Shown: positions 17,840-28,700 of the stretch, piece by piece
Numbering within the stretch: position 1 is the stretch's first letter
Layout: each line of letters opens with the position of its first letter
Source of the DNA: Dehalococcoidia bacterium
Lineage (GTDB): Bacteria; Chloroflexota; Dehalococcoidia; Lucifugimonadales; GCA-002694895
Assembly (NCBI GenBank): GCA_029936815.1
Contig: JAPYRX010000013.1
Span: 1 to 37,902, forward strand
Length of the DNA: 37,902 bases
Direction of reading: 5' to 3'
Position numbers and translations under genes: made by a program
The notes under the pieces: model-generated
Seen by the model: the letters and a program-made list of their open reading frames with translations, nothing else
Databases searched by the model: none
Told to the model about the DNA's origin: nothing

Positions 17840-18502
17840 TCACCAAGAAATATTGCCACTTAATTTACTTATCTCTAAATTTTTATATTTGAAAATCTCA
17901 TATTCTTTTTTAGATGTTTTTATTTTGGTATCTGCTCCATGGCCGGGATGTACCAATGTATTTGGAGATAAAACCAATAATTTATTTTCTATACTATTTA
18001 TAATCTTTTCAAAGTCATTAGAGTTAGAAGTTCTTCCAGGGCCACCTGGAAATAAAGTATCTCCAGTGAAAATATGATTTTCAATTAATATACAAGTTGA
18101 TCCATTGGTATGACCTGGAGTGGGTATAAATTTTACAAAAGTATTATTCAATTTGATATTTGTATTTTCAGTGCAAGTTTTAATATCATTTTTATTTATC
18201 GAAAATTCATTTAATTTATCTAAATCATCTTTTCCTATCCAAATTTTCACAGGGTTTTTCAAGTTTGCATACATATATTCTATACCGTCAATGTGATCAT
18301 AGTGATTGTGTGTTATCAATATGTTTTCAATCTTTAGAGTCCCAAGATTTGAGATGATTTGATTTATTTTCTCAAAATCAGGAGGAGCGTCGATAATAAT
18401 GCCTTTATTTGTTTGTTTTGAAAAAATTATCCAAATATTATTTTCCAGAGGTTTGGATATGATTTTTTCATAACTTATATCATTATTAATAATTGTATTC
18501 AT
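17840..18502 (-). CDS. MBL-fold metallo-hydrolase, glyoxalase II-like
   Basis: This is a metallo-beta-lactamase-fold hydrolase of 220 residues with a complete binuclear metal site: His65, His67, Asp69 and His70 in HNHYDH, then His131 (PGHTNGS), Asp148 (FTGDTLFPGG) and His188 (HPGHGAD). This set matches the hydroxyacylglutathione hydrolase-like subgroup, which acts on thioesters of various thiols. It lacks the long C-terminal substrate domain of true glyoxalase II, so the substrate is unknown. It is first in a tight unit with trpA (7-base gap) and aroH, but I see no biochemical reason for the link. Confidence 0.88.
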   Translation of the reverse strand: MNTIINNDISYEKIISKPLENNIWIIFSKQTNKGIIIDAPPDFEKINQIISNLGTLKIENILITHNHYDHIDGIEYMYANLKNPVKIWIGKDDLDKLNEFSINKNDIKTCTENTNIKLNNTFVKFIPTPGHTNGSTCILIENHIFTGDTLFPGGPGRTSNSNDFEKIINSIENKLLVLSPNTLVHPGHGADTKIKTSKKEYEIFKYKNLEISKLSGNISW

Positions 18503-18534
18503 ATTATCATCTAAAATGTGAATATTGAGATTAG

Positions 18535-18563
18535 ATACTACAATTAAGAAAATCAGATAACAA
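18535..18563 (-). promoter_or_regulatory. Candidate promoter for the MBL-trpA-aroH unit
   Basis: On the minus strand TTGTTA (plus-strand 18558-18563) and TAGTAT (18535-18540) are separated by 17 bases, about 33 bases before the ATG of the MBL gene. Both hexamers match the sigma-70 consensus at four of six positions. In DNA this AT-rich such matches occur by chance, so the call depends mainly on location in an 82-base gap. Confidence 0.33.
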
Positions 18564-18584
18564 TACTTTTAATTAATAAATAAT

Positions 18585-19289
18585 CTATTTTTCTGAACCT
18601 TCAGTAGTAGAATCATATATGTGATTTATATTTTGATTTAGTGAAAGAACTTTATAATCAGGTTTCAAATATTCAGGGAAAGAGATTATATTTATTGTTG
18701 ATTCAGATTTGAAAATTTCTTTTATATTAACTCTGATATACTTTTCATTTGAGCCAATTACTGTACAGGAATATTTATTTCCCAATTTGATAAGTTTTGA
18801 AATTCTTTTTGCAATTGTATGTTTTATTACATTTAGTAAGATTTTATCTTTATAAATTGATATAGAATCCTCTTTATGTTTGATAATCAAGCTGTCACCT
18901 GCACCAATTTCATTGTCTAATGAGCTTGTTTTATTATTCAGTTCGAATTTAAGATTTATTGATTTGCTACTGTCATTAACCAAGTATTTTTTGTCAATTG
19001 TGTTAGAAATTTTCTTGTCACCTGCAAGATGAAGTTTTTGAAGGTTTTTTTGAGATATTATATTGTTAGGAGATATTTTGATTACATGCGAAAAACATTT
19101 GATTGCATTTTGTTTTTGACCTAGTTTTATATATGCAATTCCTAAACGATTTAAAGTTTCGATATTATTTTTTTGTTGATTCAGAATAGCTAAATTTATT
19201 TGTTTTGCTCGTTCCCAATTTTGATTTGACGCCTCTTTTATAGCAGATTTTCTTAATAAGAATATGTCGTTTTTTTCTTTTAATTCCAT
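18585..19289 (-). CDS. Small TPR protein with unassigned C-terminal domain
   Basis: This is a 234-residue protein without signal peptide or membrane helix. Residues about 11-80 form two to three tetratricopeptide-like repeats (for example NRLGIAYIKLGQKQNAIKCF, then FSHVIKISPNN), suggesting protein-protein contact. A Ser/Asn-rich linker follows. From about residue 125 there is a mixed alpha/beta stretch containing AGDSLIIKHKEDSISIYKD, then IAKRISKLIKLGNKYSCTVIGS. The pattern of a helix before a Leu-Gly turn and a strand vaguely recalls HIRAN-type small domains, but I cannot assign it. It stands between lysC and the MBL gene with 82-92 base gaps on both sides and a plausible promoter of its own. 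No function is proposed. Confidence 0.72.
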   Translation of the reverse strand: MELKEKNDIFLLRKSAIKEASNQNWERAKQINLAILNQQKNNIETLNRLGIAYIKLGQKQNAIKCFSHVIKISPNNIISQKNLQKLHLAGDKKISNTIDKKYLVNDSSKSINLKFELNNKTSSLDNEIGAGDSLIIKHKEDSISIYKDKILLNVIKHTIAKRISKLIKLGNKYSCTVIGSNEKYIRVNIKEIFKSESTINIISFPEYLKPDYKVLSLNQNINHIYDSTTEGSEK

Positions 19290-19324
19290 GTATTGTTTCT
19301 ATATTACTAATTTAAACCGATCAG

Positions 19325-19354
19325 ATTCTATGCGGAACAGGTATGATTTTGCAA
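19325..19354 (-). promoter_or_regulatory. Candidate promoter for the TPR gene
   Basis: On the minus strand TTGCAA (19349-19354) and TAGAAT (19325-19330) are 18 bases apart; TAGAAT matches the -10 consensus at five of six. The predicted start site would leave a leader of about 30 bases before ATG 19289. An inverted repeat (AGGTAT/ATACCT, 19339-19359) overlaps the -35 and spacer. Confidence 0.4.
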
Positions 19355-19381
19355 TACCTTTTTAGTGTTTTTAGTGTAAAT

Positions 19382-20635
19382 TTATTTATATAAGCCAAAA
19401 ACATCATGAACTTTTTTTAAAGCTTTGTCTAGATCTTTGTCATTTATAAGACAGGTTATTCTAATATCAGACGTAGTTATCATTTGAATATTGATATCTG
19501 AATCTGACAAAGCGTTGAAAAATTTCGCTGCATAACCGGGTGAATTTTGAATTCCAGATCCTATGATACTGATTTTCCCATAACCTTTCCCCGACAATAT
19601 AGATTCAAACTCGATGTCAATTGATTTTTTGTTAACAATTTGCATTGCTTGGTCTAATTCTTCGTTTTTGACTGTAAAGGTAAGATCAGTCTTATCGTCA
19701 GTGCTGAGATTTTGCACTATTACATCAACATTAATTCCCTCATTACTGAGCGGTTCAAATACTTTTGCAGCTATCCCAGGTTTGTCAGGGATATTTTTAA
19801 TAGTAATTTTAGATATATTTCCTTCAGATGTTACTCCCGAAACTTTATTTCGATTTTCTGTAATTTCATTCAAAATCAATCCTCCATTTTTCAATTTTTT
19901 TATATCTTCGTAATTACATATCAATGTACCTGAGTTATTGTCAAAAGATGATTTTATTACTAAAGGAATATTATAATACATTCCTAGTTCTATAGCCCTA
20001 GGATGCATTTTAGCTCCATAATTTGCAAGTTCAAGCATATCTTCATAAGGTAAAAAGTTTAATTTTTTTGCATTTTCAATTATATTTGGATCAGCAGTAT
20101 AAATTCCTTTTACATCGGTGTAAATTTCACATATAGATGCACCAATGCTAGCAGCTATGGCAACTGCAGTAGTATCAGATCCACCTCTTCCTAGGGTCGT
20201 GATTTCAAAATCTTCATTATAACCTTGAAATCCAGCTATAACGAGTGTGTTGTTATTATTTATCGCCTCTTTAATTCTTGTATTATTTATAGATTGTATT
20301 TCAGCATGACCAAAACTTGAATTTGTATCAATACCTGCTTGAAAACCAGTTAAAGATTTTGATTGAACACCAATGTCTTCAAGAGCTATAGCCATTAATG
20401 AACTTGATATAATTTCTCCTGAAGACATTAATAAATCAAGTTCTCTGTTACTCGGATTTTTTGAAATCAGTTCAGCTTTCCTTAGTAATTCATCGGTTGA
20501 TTTACCCATAGCTGAAACCACAAGAACAATTTTCTTATTGCTTTTTATATCATTCTTTGTCTTTAAAGCTATATCTTTGATTTTATCTATTGAATCTAAA
20601 GATGTTCCGCCATATTTTCTTACGATTAGTTCCAT
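19382..20635 (-). CDS. lysC: Aspartate kinase (monofunctional)
   Basis: This enzyme phosphorylates aspartate in the first step toward lysine, methionine and threonine. The 417-residue product has KYGGTS at residues 7-12, the catalytic/ATP segment TLGRGGSDTTAVAIAA, and ADPN near the kinase core end. Two C-terminal ACT domains follow: one starting near ITIKNIPDKPGIAAKVF and the other near ISIIGSGIQNSPGYAAKFF, ending TTSDIRITCLIND, the usual effector-binding half. Feedback inhibition by lysine and/or threonine is therefore expected. It follows thrB by 3 bases, with which it should be co-transcribed. Confidence 0.96.
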   Translation of the reverse strand: MELIVRKYGGTSLDSIDKIKDIALKTKNDIKSNKKIVLVVSAMGKSTDELLRKAELISKNPSNRELDLLMSSGEIISSSLMAIALEDIGVQSKSLTGFQAGIDTNSSFGHAEIQSINNTRIKEAINNNNTLVIAGFQGYNEDFEITTLGRGGSDTTAVAIAASIGASICEIYTDVKGIYTADPNIIENAKKLNFLPYEDMLELANYGAKMHPRAIELGMYYNIPLVIKSSFDNNSGTLICNYEDIKKLKNGGLILNEITENRNKVSGVTSEGNISKITIKNIPDKPGIAAKVFEPLSNEGINVDVIVQNLSTDDKTDLTFTVKNEELDQAMQIVNKKSIDIEFESILSGKGYGKISIIGSGIQNSPGYAAKFFNALSDSDINIQMITTSDIRITCLINDKDLDKALKKVHDVFGLYK

Positions 20636-20638
20636 AAT

Positions 20639-21550
20639 TTATTCTTTAATATAAGTGCCTTTTTTAGAAATTTTTGTGATATTAAAACTACACTCTATAG
20701 CTTGCTTATCGCAATAGTCAGCTATTTCGTAGAATATGCTCATAGGATCCTCATTTGTAATGCCAGCGATAGTAGGGCCAGACCCACATACAAAAGATCC
20801 TAGTGCTCCCATTTCATTTATTTTATTCAATAGTAACTTGAGTTCAGGAAAGTTATTTAGTCTGATGTCTTGATGGAATGCATCTCTAAAAGCAATTTGA
20901 GTATCTTTTATATTTGGTGATTTCAGACTATTTATAAGCAATCCAAATCTACTCATGTTATGAACAAAGTCTTTAACTGATAAATTTTTTGGTAAATTTG
21001 ATCTAGAATGTTCAGTATTTGTTTTAAGAGCAGGCACGGTTAAAATGATTTTTAAATTTTTGTCATATTCAATATCCGAAAATAAAATATCGTCTTTATT
21101 TGAAACGCATAATTGGATGCCACCAAGTATACACGGAGCTATATTGTCATAATGACTCTCAAGATTTTGGGACATTTTTATTAACTCTGTTTTGGTAAAT
21201 TTATCACTTAGATAATAGTTTGCAGCAATCAATCCTGCTGATATAGCAGAAGAACTGCTTCCCATTCCGCTTTCTAGGTTTATATTATTTTTTATATTTA
21301 GAGAAATTTTAGGAATATTTATATTTAAAAAATAAAATGGTAAAGAAAAAGATTTATAAACCAAATTAGAACTATTTTTTGGAAGTGTTTTTTCACCCTC
21401 GCCCTGAATTTGAATATTAAAATTTTCAGTGTTAAATTCAAATTCAAATATATTCCATATATCTAATGCAAGCCCTATTGAATCAAATCCCGGGCCTAAA
21501 TTTGCTAAAGTAGCGGGACTAAATATTTGTATTTTTTTATTAGACATCAT
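20639..21550 (-). CDS. thrB: Homoserine kinase
   Basis: This GHMP-family kinase phosphorylates homoserine for threonine synthesis. The 303-residue product has the N-terminal block SPATLANLGPGFDSIGLALD (residues 11-30), the ATP-binding GHMP motif ESGMGSSSSA at 93-102, and the C-terminal GSFVCGSGPTIAGIT glycine-rich loop. It begins ATG-ATG, so the start is 21550 or 21547. It is the first gene of the minus-strand run and is paired with lysC; no hom or thrC is in the window. Confidence 0.95.
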   Translation of the reverse strand: MMSNKKIQIFSPATLANLGPGFDSIGLALDIWNIFEFEFNTENFNIQIQGEGEKTLPKNSSNLVYKSFSLPFYFLNINIPKISLNIKNNINLESGMGSSSSAISAGLIAANYYLSDKFTKTELIKMSQNLESHYDNIAPCILGGIQLCVSNKDDILFSDIEYDKNLKIILTVPALKTNTEHSRSNLPKNLSVKDFVHNMSRFGLLINSLKSPNIKDTQIAFRDAFHQDIRLNNFPELKLLLNKINEMGALGSFVCGSGPTIAGITNEDPMSIFYEIADYCDKQAIECSFNITKISKKGTYIKE

Positions 21551-21563
21551 TACTGATTTGATT

Positions 21564-21594
21564 ATTATATTATGAATAAAATTTTATCACTCAA
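21564..21594 (-). promoter_or_regulatory. Weak candidate promoter for thrB-lysC
   Basis: On the minus strand TTGAGT (21589-21594) precedes a perfect TATAAT (21564-21569), but with a 19-base spacer, longer than ideal. It would place transcription start only a few bases before thrB. Low confidence because the region is very AT-rich. Confidence 0.28.
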
Positions 21595-21670
21595 AATATA
21601 TATAAACCATGATTATGATGTGTATTTTTATATAAATATGAAAAATCGAGTATAAATAATGTTAATTATA

Positions 21671-21699
21671 TTGACACTGTAAGAGTAATTAGGTAATGT
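21671..21699 (+). promoter_or_regulatory. Candidate sigma-70 promoter for rpoBC
   Basis: A perfect -35 hexamer TTGACA (21671-21676) is followed after exactly 17 bases by TAATGT (21694-21699), which keeps the key T, A and final T of the -10. It lies 160 bases upstream of the rpoB ATG in the only long gap of the window. TTGACA exact matches should be uncommon in such AT-rich DNA, which raises confidence. Confidence 0.5.
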
Positions 21700-21858
21700 A
21701 TTCGTTTGGTAGATGGATAATTCATTGTCTAAACTTCATATTTCGAAAAAAAATGTATTTCGCTTTGAGACTGTTAGCTTGGCACAGTATTCACATGTAA
21801 CAACATATCGTACAAACTAAATTTATATAATCTTTTTTATTCCTGAGAGGCATTAATA

Positions 21859-24800
21859 ATGATAGTAAAATCTGAGTTTACAGACGAAACTATAATCCCT
21901 AATCTAATACAAGTCCAACTTGATTCTTTCGAATGGTTCAAAAATCAAGGAATTAAAGAATTACTTGATGATATATCCCCTATAGAAGACTCAAGATTTG
22001 AATTAGCGTTTATTAGCCATAGATTTAAGGAACCTGAAAATTCTGAAGAAGAATGTAGAAAAAGAGAAATAACATTTGATGCAGCTCTTTGGTTTACAGC
22101 TTTACTAAAAATAAAAGATCCTGAAAATTCCGAGGAAGGCGAATACAAAGAACAAGATATATTTGTTGGGAAATTACCTGTTATGACTTCAAATGGTACT
22201 TTTATAATAAATGGAGCTGAAAGGGTTGTTGTGAGTCAATTAGTAAGATCTCCAGGAGTATATTTCAGTATAAATACTGAACCAATTTCTGGAAGGCCAC
22301 TTGCAACTGCAAAACTTATTCCATCCAGAGGATCTTGGGTTGAATTTGAAACTAGTAATAAAAATATCATTTCAGTAAAAATTGATAGAAAGAGAAGAAT
22401 TCCAGTTAGTATATTTTTAAGAGCTTTAGGGTTTGAGGATAATGAAATATTAAATATGTTTGCTGATGTTGATTCTCCAACAGATGGTTACATCAAAACT
22501 ACTATTGATAATGATAGTGAAGAAGTAAAAACAAAAAAAGCATCTTTGATTGAATACTATAAAAGAGTAAGACCAGGTGAACCACCAAATGAATCTAATG
22601 CTGAAGAGTTAATCAATACAACCTTCTTTAATGAGAAACGATACAATCTTGGAAATGTTGGAAGGTATAAATTAAATAACAGATTAGGAAAGACTGGCAA
22701 CCTTGATATTAAAACATTAGATAAAGATGATTTTATTCAAATTATAAAAAAAATTATCTTAATTAATAATAGCATTGAAACTAAAGATGATATTGATCAT
22801 CTTGGAAACAGAAGAGTAAGAGCGGTTGGAGAATTAATTCAGAATCAGATGAGAGTAGGACTTCTTCGGATGGAAAGAGTAGCTAAAGATAGAATGATTA
22901 CTGCTTTAGAACCCGCAGAAACAGCTCCACAGGCGTTAATAAATATACGACCAGTTGTAGCTGCTGTAAAAGAATTTTTTGGAGGTTCACAATTATCACA
23001 ATTTATGGATCAAACCAATCCTCTTTCTGAATTAACTCATAAGAGAAGATTATCTGCATTGGGGCCAGGAGGACTGTCAAGAGAAAGAGCCGGATTTGAT
23101 GTAAGGGACGTTCATGCTTCCCATTATGGAAGAATATGCCCGATTGAAACACCTGAAGGACCAAATATTGGATTACTGGGTTCTTTAGCTACATTTGCCA
23201 GAACAAATGAACATGGATTTATTGAAACACCTTATAGACTAGTTAAGGATTCAATTAGTAATAAAGCAGATAAATTGATCGGACGTACAGCAAGAGAAGA
23301 TATTAAAAATGGTAAAAATTTATTAGTTGAAAAAAACAAAAAAATAACCAGAAAAATTTTAGATGAAATTACAGCATTGCCAGAGCAAGAAATTAAAGTG
23401 TATCCATATGTTTCACTTGTAGAAGATGATTTGAAATATTTATCAGCAGATTTGGAAAGTGAATATAATATTGCTCAAGCAAGTTCTCAGTTTGATGATA
23501 ATGGTGAATTTTTAAATCCTGGTGTAGAGATTAGAAAAGGAGAAGAATTTGTTGTTATTCCTACTCAAGACGTTGACTTGATTGACATTTCTCCCATGCA
23601 ATTAGTTAGTGTCTCAACATCTTTAATTCCATTCTTAGAGCATGATGATGCAAATAGAGCGTTGATGGGTTCGAACATGCAAAGACAAGCTGTTCCTTTG
23701 ATGTCTCCGCAGGCTCCAATTGTAGGTACAGGGATGGAAAAAATTGTTGCCAGAGATAGTGGTCAGGTTCAATTATCTAGGACTGACGGATTGGTAATAA
23801 GTTCTACGGGTCAAGAGATTGCTATTTTAGATGAAAAGAATGAAGTTCATAAGTATGCTTTGAAAAAATATTATAGGAGCAATCAGGGAACGACGATTTC
23901 ACAAAGACCTATTGTTTCAAAAGGAGATGTTGTTCACAAAAATCAAGTTTTATGTGATAGTTCATCTACAGAGGATGGAAATTTAGCTTTGGGCCAAAAT
24001 ATATTATGTGCATTTATGAGTTGGGACGGATATAACTTTGAGGATGCGATTATTTTGAGTGATAGATTGGTTAAGTGCGACGTTTATACTTCAATTCATA
24101 TTGAAAAACTTGAAATAGAAGCACGAGATACCAAATTAGGACCAGAAGAAATAACATCAGATATTCCTAATATTGGAGAAGAAGCTTTGAAGAACTTAGA
24201 TGAGCAAGGAATAGTTAGAATAGGAGCTGAAGTTGGGCCCGGTGATATTTTGGCTGGCAAGATAACTCCAAAAGGAGAAACTGAATTAAGTGCTGAAGAA
24301 AAACTTCTTAGAGCAATATTTGGAGAGAAAGCTAGAGATGTAAAAGATACGTCACTAAGAGTTCCTCACGGGCAAAGAGGAAAAGTAATAGATGTCAGAG
24401 TTCTCGATTCAAATGAAGTAAAAGATTTACCTCCAGGAGTTAACAGGCAGGTAAGAGTTTGGATAGCGCAAACTAGAAAAATTTCAGAAGGCGATAAAAT
24501 GGCCGGTAGGCATGGAAACAAAGGTGTTGTTGCTAAAATCCTACCTCAAGAAGACATGCCTTATTTAGAAGATGGAACTCCCGTTGATATTATATTGAAT
24601 CCTATAGGAGTTCCTTCAAGAATGAATTTGGGTCAAGTATTAGAATTGCATTTGGGATGGGCTGCTAAGGCACTTGGAATGAAAAATGCTAATCGACCTG
24701 TTTTTCAGAGTTTTTCAGATAAAGAAATTGAAGAAGCTCTTTTGAAAGCATGGGTTATCAGAAAATCTGGAGCTTTGAATAATAGTATAATAGATCACCT

Positions 24801-25740
24801 AGATTATAAAAAAACAGATACAACAATTCTTTATCAATGGTTACAAGAAAGAGGCAAAGAACATTTGATTGGCTATTTCGTTATTGATTCAGATATCAAA
24901 ATAAAAATAAGTTCCAAAATTAATATTCAAGAAGAATGCTTAAGAATTTGGTTTGAAGAAGAATCTAACGAAGATGTGTCCGAGTTATCTTATGAAGAAT
25001 TACGAAACAAAGTTGAAAACCTAAACCAAGAAAACAAATTTTCCTCTCCAAATTATGGAAAAGTTAAACTCTTTGATGGGAGAACAGGAGAAGCATTTGA
25101 TCAACCTATAGCAGTAGGTTACATGTATGTGCTTAAATTAATACACATGGTTGAAGATAAAATCCATGCAAGATCTACAGGGCCATATTCTTTGATTACG
25201 CAACAACCACTTGGTGGTAAAGCTCAATTTGGTGGACAAAGATTTGGCGAAATGGAGGTATGGGCATTAGAAGCCTATAGTTCTGCACACAATCTTCAAG
25301 AAATTTTGACAGTTAAGTCAGACGATGTAGTTGGGAGAGTTAAAACATACGAATCTATTGTAAAAGGAGAACCTATATCTCAACCAGGTATTCCTGAATC
25401 TTTTCATGTGTTACTTAAAGAGTTACAAAGTTTAGGACTTTCTGTAGATTTATTAAGTGATTTTACCAATGATAGTGATATTGATTTGTCAGGAATAGTT
25501 GAAGATGTAGATCTTTTAACTAACGACAATGATGAAGTCTTAAAACTAGAAGATATATCTGGCATGACAAAAAGCATGAATGGATCTTCAGGTAACAGTT
25601 TGATAAATCCCGATTTAAATATTGTTCCTAGGTCAACAGAAAACACTGAAACAGATTTAGATATTGAAAATATTTCTGATGATATTAAAACTAATGAAGA
25701 CAAATCAATCGAAGAACAATCACAGGCTGATAAAGAATAG
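21859..25740 (+). CDS. rpoB: RNA polymerase subunit beta
   Basis: Beta forms one side of the RNA polymerase active-site cleft. The 1293-residue product has the early block [24 protein letters not shown], an intact rifampicin-pocket region ([20 protein letters not shown] then [17 protein letters not shown]), [19 protein letters not shown], and the C-terminal clamp segment [20 protein letters not shown]. No known resistance-type substitution is visible in that pocket. A weakly conserved acidic tail of about 90 residues follows the core, as in some Chloroflexota. The N-terminus is short (only about 15 residues before VQLDSFEWF). ATG 21859 has GAGAGG about 9 bases upstream. rpoC follows after 37 bases. 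There is no rplJL in front. Confidence 0.98.
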   Translation: MIVKSEFTDETIIPNLIQVQLDSFEWFKNQGIKELLDDISPIEDSRFELAFISHRFKEPENSEEECRKREITFDAALWFTALLKIKDPENSEEGEYKEQDIFVGKLPVMTSNGTFIINGAERVVVSQLVRSPGVYFSINTEPISGRPLATAKLIPSRGSWVEFETSNKNIISVKIDRKRRIPVSIFLRALGFEDNEILNMFADVDSPTDGYIKTTIDNDSEEVKTKKASLIEYYKRVRPGEPPNESNAEELINTTFFNEKRYNLGNVGRYKLNNRLGKTGNLDIKTLDKDDFIQIIKKIILINNSIETKDDIDHLGNRRVRAVGELIQNQMRVGLLRMERVAKDRMITALEPAETAPQALINIRPVVAAVKEFFGGSQLSQFMDQTNPLSELTHKRRLSALGPGGLSRERAGFDVRDVHASHYGRICPIETPEGPNIGLLGSLATFARTNEHGFIETPYRLVKDSISNKADKLIGRTAREDIKNGKNLLVEKNKKITRKILDEITALPEQEIKVYPYVSLVEDDLKYLSADLESEYNIAQASSQFDDNGEFLNPGVEIRKGEEFVVIPTQDVDLIDISPMQLVSVSTSLIPFLEHDDANRALMGSNMQRQAVPLMSPQAPIVGTGMEKIVARDSGQVQLSRTDGLVISSTGQEIAILDEKNEVHKYALKKYYRSNQGTTISQRPIVSKGDVVHKNQVLCDSSSTEDGNLALGQNILCAFMSWDGYNFEDAIILSDRLVKCDVYTSIHIEKLEIEARDTKLGPEEITSDIPNIGEEALKNLDEQGIVRIGAEVGPGDILAGKITPKGETELSAEEKLLRAIFGEKARDVKDTSLRVPHGQRGKVIDVRVLDSNEVKDLPPGVNRQVRVWIAQTRKISEGDKMAGRHGNKGVVAKILPQEDMPYLEDGTPVDIILNPIGVPSRMNLGQVLELHLGWAAKALGMKNANRPVFQSFSDKEIEEALLKAWVIRKSGALNNSIIDHLDYKKTDTTILYQWLQERGKEHLIGYFVIDSDIKIKISSKINIQEECLRIWFEEESNEDVSELSYEELRNKVENLNQENKFSSPNYGKVKLFDGRTGEAFDQPIAVGYMYVLKLIHMVEDKIHARSTGPYSLITQQPLGGKAQFGGQRFGEMEVWALEAYSSAHNLQEILTVKSDDVVGRVKTYESIVKGEPISQPGIPESFHVLLKELQSLGLSVDLLSDFTNDSDIDLSGIVEDVDLLTNDNDEVLKLEDISGMTKSMNGSSGNSLINPDLNIVPRSTENTETDLDIENISDDIKTNEDKSIEEQSQADKE

Positions 25741-25777
25741 TAAATTATACTTTCATGAATTTTAAGGAGAAATAACA

Positions 25778-28700
25778 ATGACACAATCGCCAATAGGTTT
25801 TGATTCATTAAGAATAGGATTAGCTACAACAGAAAAAATAAAATTATGGTCTTATGGAGAAGTTACAAAACCGGAAACTATAAATTATCGAACATTAAGG
25901 CCAGAAAAAGACGGATTGTTTTGTGAAAAAATCTTTGGCCCAACAAAAGATTGGGAATGTTATTGTGGAAAATATAAAAAGATTCGTTATAGAGGCGTGA
26001 TATGCGATCGTTGTGGCGTAGAAGTTGCTAGATCCAAAGTAAGAAGAGAAAGAATGGGAACTATAACACTTGCAGCTCCAGTTGCACACATATGGTTTGC
26101 AAAAGGATCTCCTAGTAGAATTGGAATGATTTTAGATTTATCTCCTAGAAATCTTGAACGGATTTTATATTTCGCCCAATATCTTGTAACAAAATTTAAT
26201 CAGGAAAACAAGGATTTGTTGACAAAAAAAATCCAAGAAGAAATGAAAAATTTTGAAAACCCTGCTCCTCCTGAGGACGATGACAAATTATCTAACTCTA
26301 ATGCTGAAACTTCGCAAAAATCAACGACAAAAATTAATGATACTGATTCGGAAGATGAAGAAGAAGTAGTAGAATTGTCTGCTGAAGAAATAAAAGAAAA
26401 AATTAGTGAATTAAATTCTATATTATCTGATCTTAAAACTTTGAAATTAGGAATACTTTTAACTGATCAAAAATACAAAACATTGAGAAATACTTCTGTC
26501 ATACATAATCTTGATGTATTTTCTGCAGAAATGGGAGCTGAAGCAGTTACAAAAGTATTAAAATTAATTAACTTAGATGCTCTACGAGATGAATTACAAA
26601 AAGAAATCAGGGAAACCACTGGCCAAAGATTAAAAAAAGCTGTTAAAAGACTTAGAGTAGTTGAAGCATTTAGAAAAAGTGGAAATTCATTAGAATCTAT
26701 GATTTTAGAAGTGATTCCTGTATTACCTCCAGAACTTAGACCTATGGTTCAATTAGATGGCGGAAGATTTGCTGCAAGTGATTTGAATGATTTATACAGA
26801 AGAGTTATAAATAGGAACAATAGACTTAAAAGATTATTAGAATTAAATGCTCCTGAGATAATTGTCAGAAATGAAAAAAGAATGCTACAAGAATCCGTAG
26901 ATGCACTGATTGATAATGGCAGAAGAGGTAGACCTGTTCTTGGTAGTCACAACCATACACTTAAATCATTGTCAGATTTACTTAGAGGAAAACAAGGTAG
27001 ATTTAGGCAAAATCTTTTAGGTAAAAGAGTCGATTATAGTGCTCGATCAGTAATTATTGTTGGGCCAGAACTTAAATTGCATCAATGCGGAATACCTAGA
27101 AAAATGGCAATAGAACTATTTAAACCTTTTGTAATGCACAAGCTAGTCATATTAGGTTACGCTCATAATATTAGAACGGCCAAAAGGTTAGTTGATAGAG
27201 GTAGCGCTGAAGTATGGGATATATTACAAGATGTAGTAAAAGAGAGACCAGTATTACTTAACAGAGCACCTACCCTACATAGATTAGGAATCCAAGCCTT
27301 TGAGCCTGTCTTAATTAATGGAAGTGCTGTTAGAGTTCATCCATTAGTATGCGCTGCTTTTAACGCTGATTTTGATGGCGATCAAATGGCTGTTCATTTA
27401 CCATTGTCAAAAACTGCAATTATTGAAAGTAGAAGATTGATGCTTAGTTCAAATAATATGCTCACTCCAAGTTCAGGAGAACCTATTGTTTCACCAACTT
27501 TAGATATAGTGTTAGGTTGTTTTTATTTAACCGGATTAGAAACTGAAGAACCTGATGAAAATATAAAACTTTACTCTGATTTTGACGAAGCAATTTTAGC
27601 GTATAATTTGAATGTAATAAAACTAAGAGAATCAATTAGAGTTAGAAATGATAGATCAGAAGATAAAGAAATAATTTCAACTACTGTAGGTAGAATTATT
27701 TTCAATGACTTATTACATGAAAGCTTTGAATATCATAATCAAACAATTGATAAAGGATTATTAAAGGATATTACCTTACGTTCATTCAAAGAACTAGGGA
27801 ATGAAGAAACTGCACGATTACTAGACGCTATAAAATCAACTGGATTTGAGTACGCCACTAAATCTGGAATTACTATGGCAATAAATGACATTAAAATTCC
27901 TGACTCTAAGTATGCTATAGTTAAAAAAGCAGATTCACAGATAGAAATATTAGAGGCTAAATTTAATCAAGGTTTTATCACTGACGAAGAGAAATATCGT
28001 TCCGCTGTTAATATATGGACAAATGCAAACGAAGAAGTGACAGTAGAAATACAAAATTCTCTTTCCACTTATGGAGGCCTTTTTTACATGGCTGAATCAG
28101 GCGCCAAAGGTAACATAGCGCAAATAAAACAAATGGCTGGAATGAGAGGACTTATGTCTGATCCGAAGGGTAAAATTATTGATCGTCCAATCAAGTCTAA
28201 TTTTAGAGAAGGATTAACTGTTTTGGAATATTTTATTTCTACTCATGGTGCTAGAAAAGGATTGGCTGATACTGCTTTAAGAACTGCGGACAGCGGATAT
28301 TTAACACGAAGATTGATTGATGTTGCTCAAGAAAAGACAATCATTGAAGAAGATTGCGGTACTGAAGAATTTAAACTCGTTGAAAAAAACAATCCTGAAG
28401 ATCAATTTAAACGTACTATTTTATCAAGAATAAAAGGAAGATATTTAGCTCAACCAATTGTTGATTCTAATTCAGGCGAAATTTTAGTTGAGAAAAACAC
28501 ATATGTTGACGATGCTGTGTTTAATAGTTTGTCAGAAGATAACATTGATATAGCAGCTGTGTACACACCTTTAAGTTGTGCTACTGTAAGAGGTTTATGT
28601 ATTAAATGTTATGGAGGATCGTTAGCTAATTGGGATCCGGTTATGATAGGTGAAGCAGTAGGTATTATTGCTGCACAAAGTATCGGAGAACCAGGAACAC

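Larger units (their letters stand above)
21551..21858. other. Divergent intergenic region between thrB and rpoB
   Basis: This 308-base gap separates leftward thrB from rightward rpoB. It carries a weak thrB-side promoter candidate (21564-21594) and a good rpoB-side one (21671-21699), leaving an rpoB leader of roughly 150 bases. I looked for rplJ/rplL, a small ORF with a ribosome site, tRNA or a terminator-like hairpin and found none. Short imperfect stems exist (around 21711-21732) but are no better than chance. Confidence 0.5.

Noticed and set aside
19339-19363. Hairpin AGGTAT/ATACCT followed by five T on the plus strand, terminator-like
   Set aside because: Genes on both sides run on the minus strand, where the hairpin has no following U tract; it also overlaps a candidate minus-strand promoter.
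19614-19913. Plus-strand open frame of about 99 codons inside lysC
   Set aside because: It is antisense to conserved kinase/ACT coding sequence, has no ribosome site and no recognisable protein features.
25404-25808. Minus-strand open frame of about 134 codons over the end of rpoB
   Set aside because: It is the shadow of the low-complexity acidic RpoB tail; Ser/Leu-rich composition follows from the complement of Asp/Glu codons.
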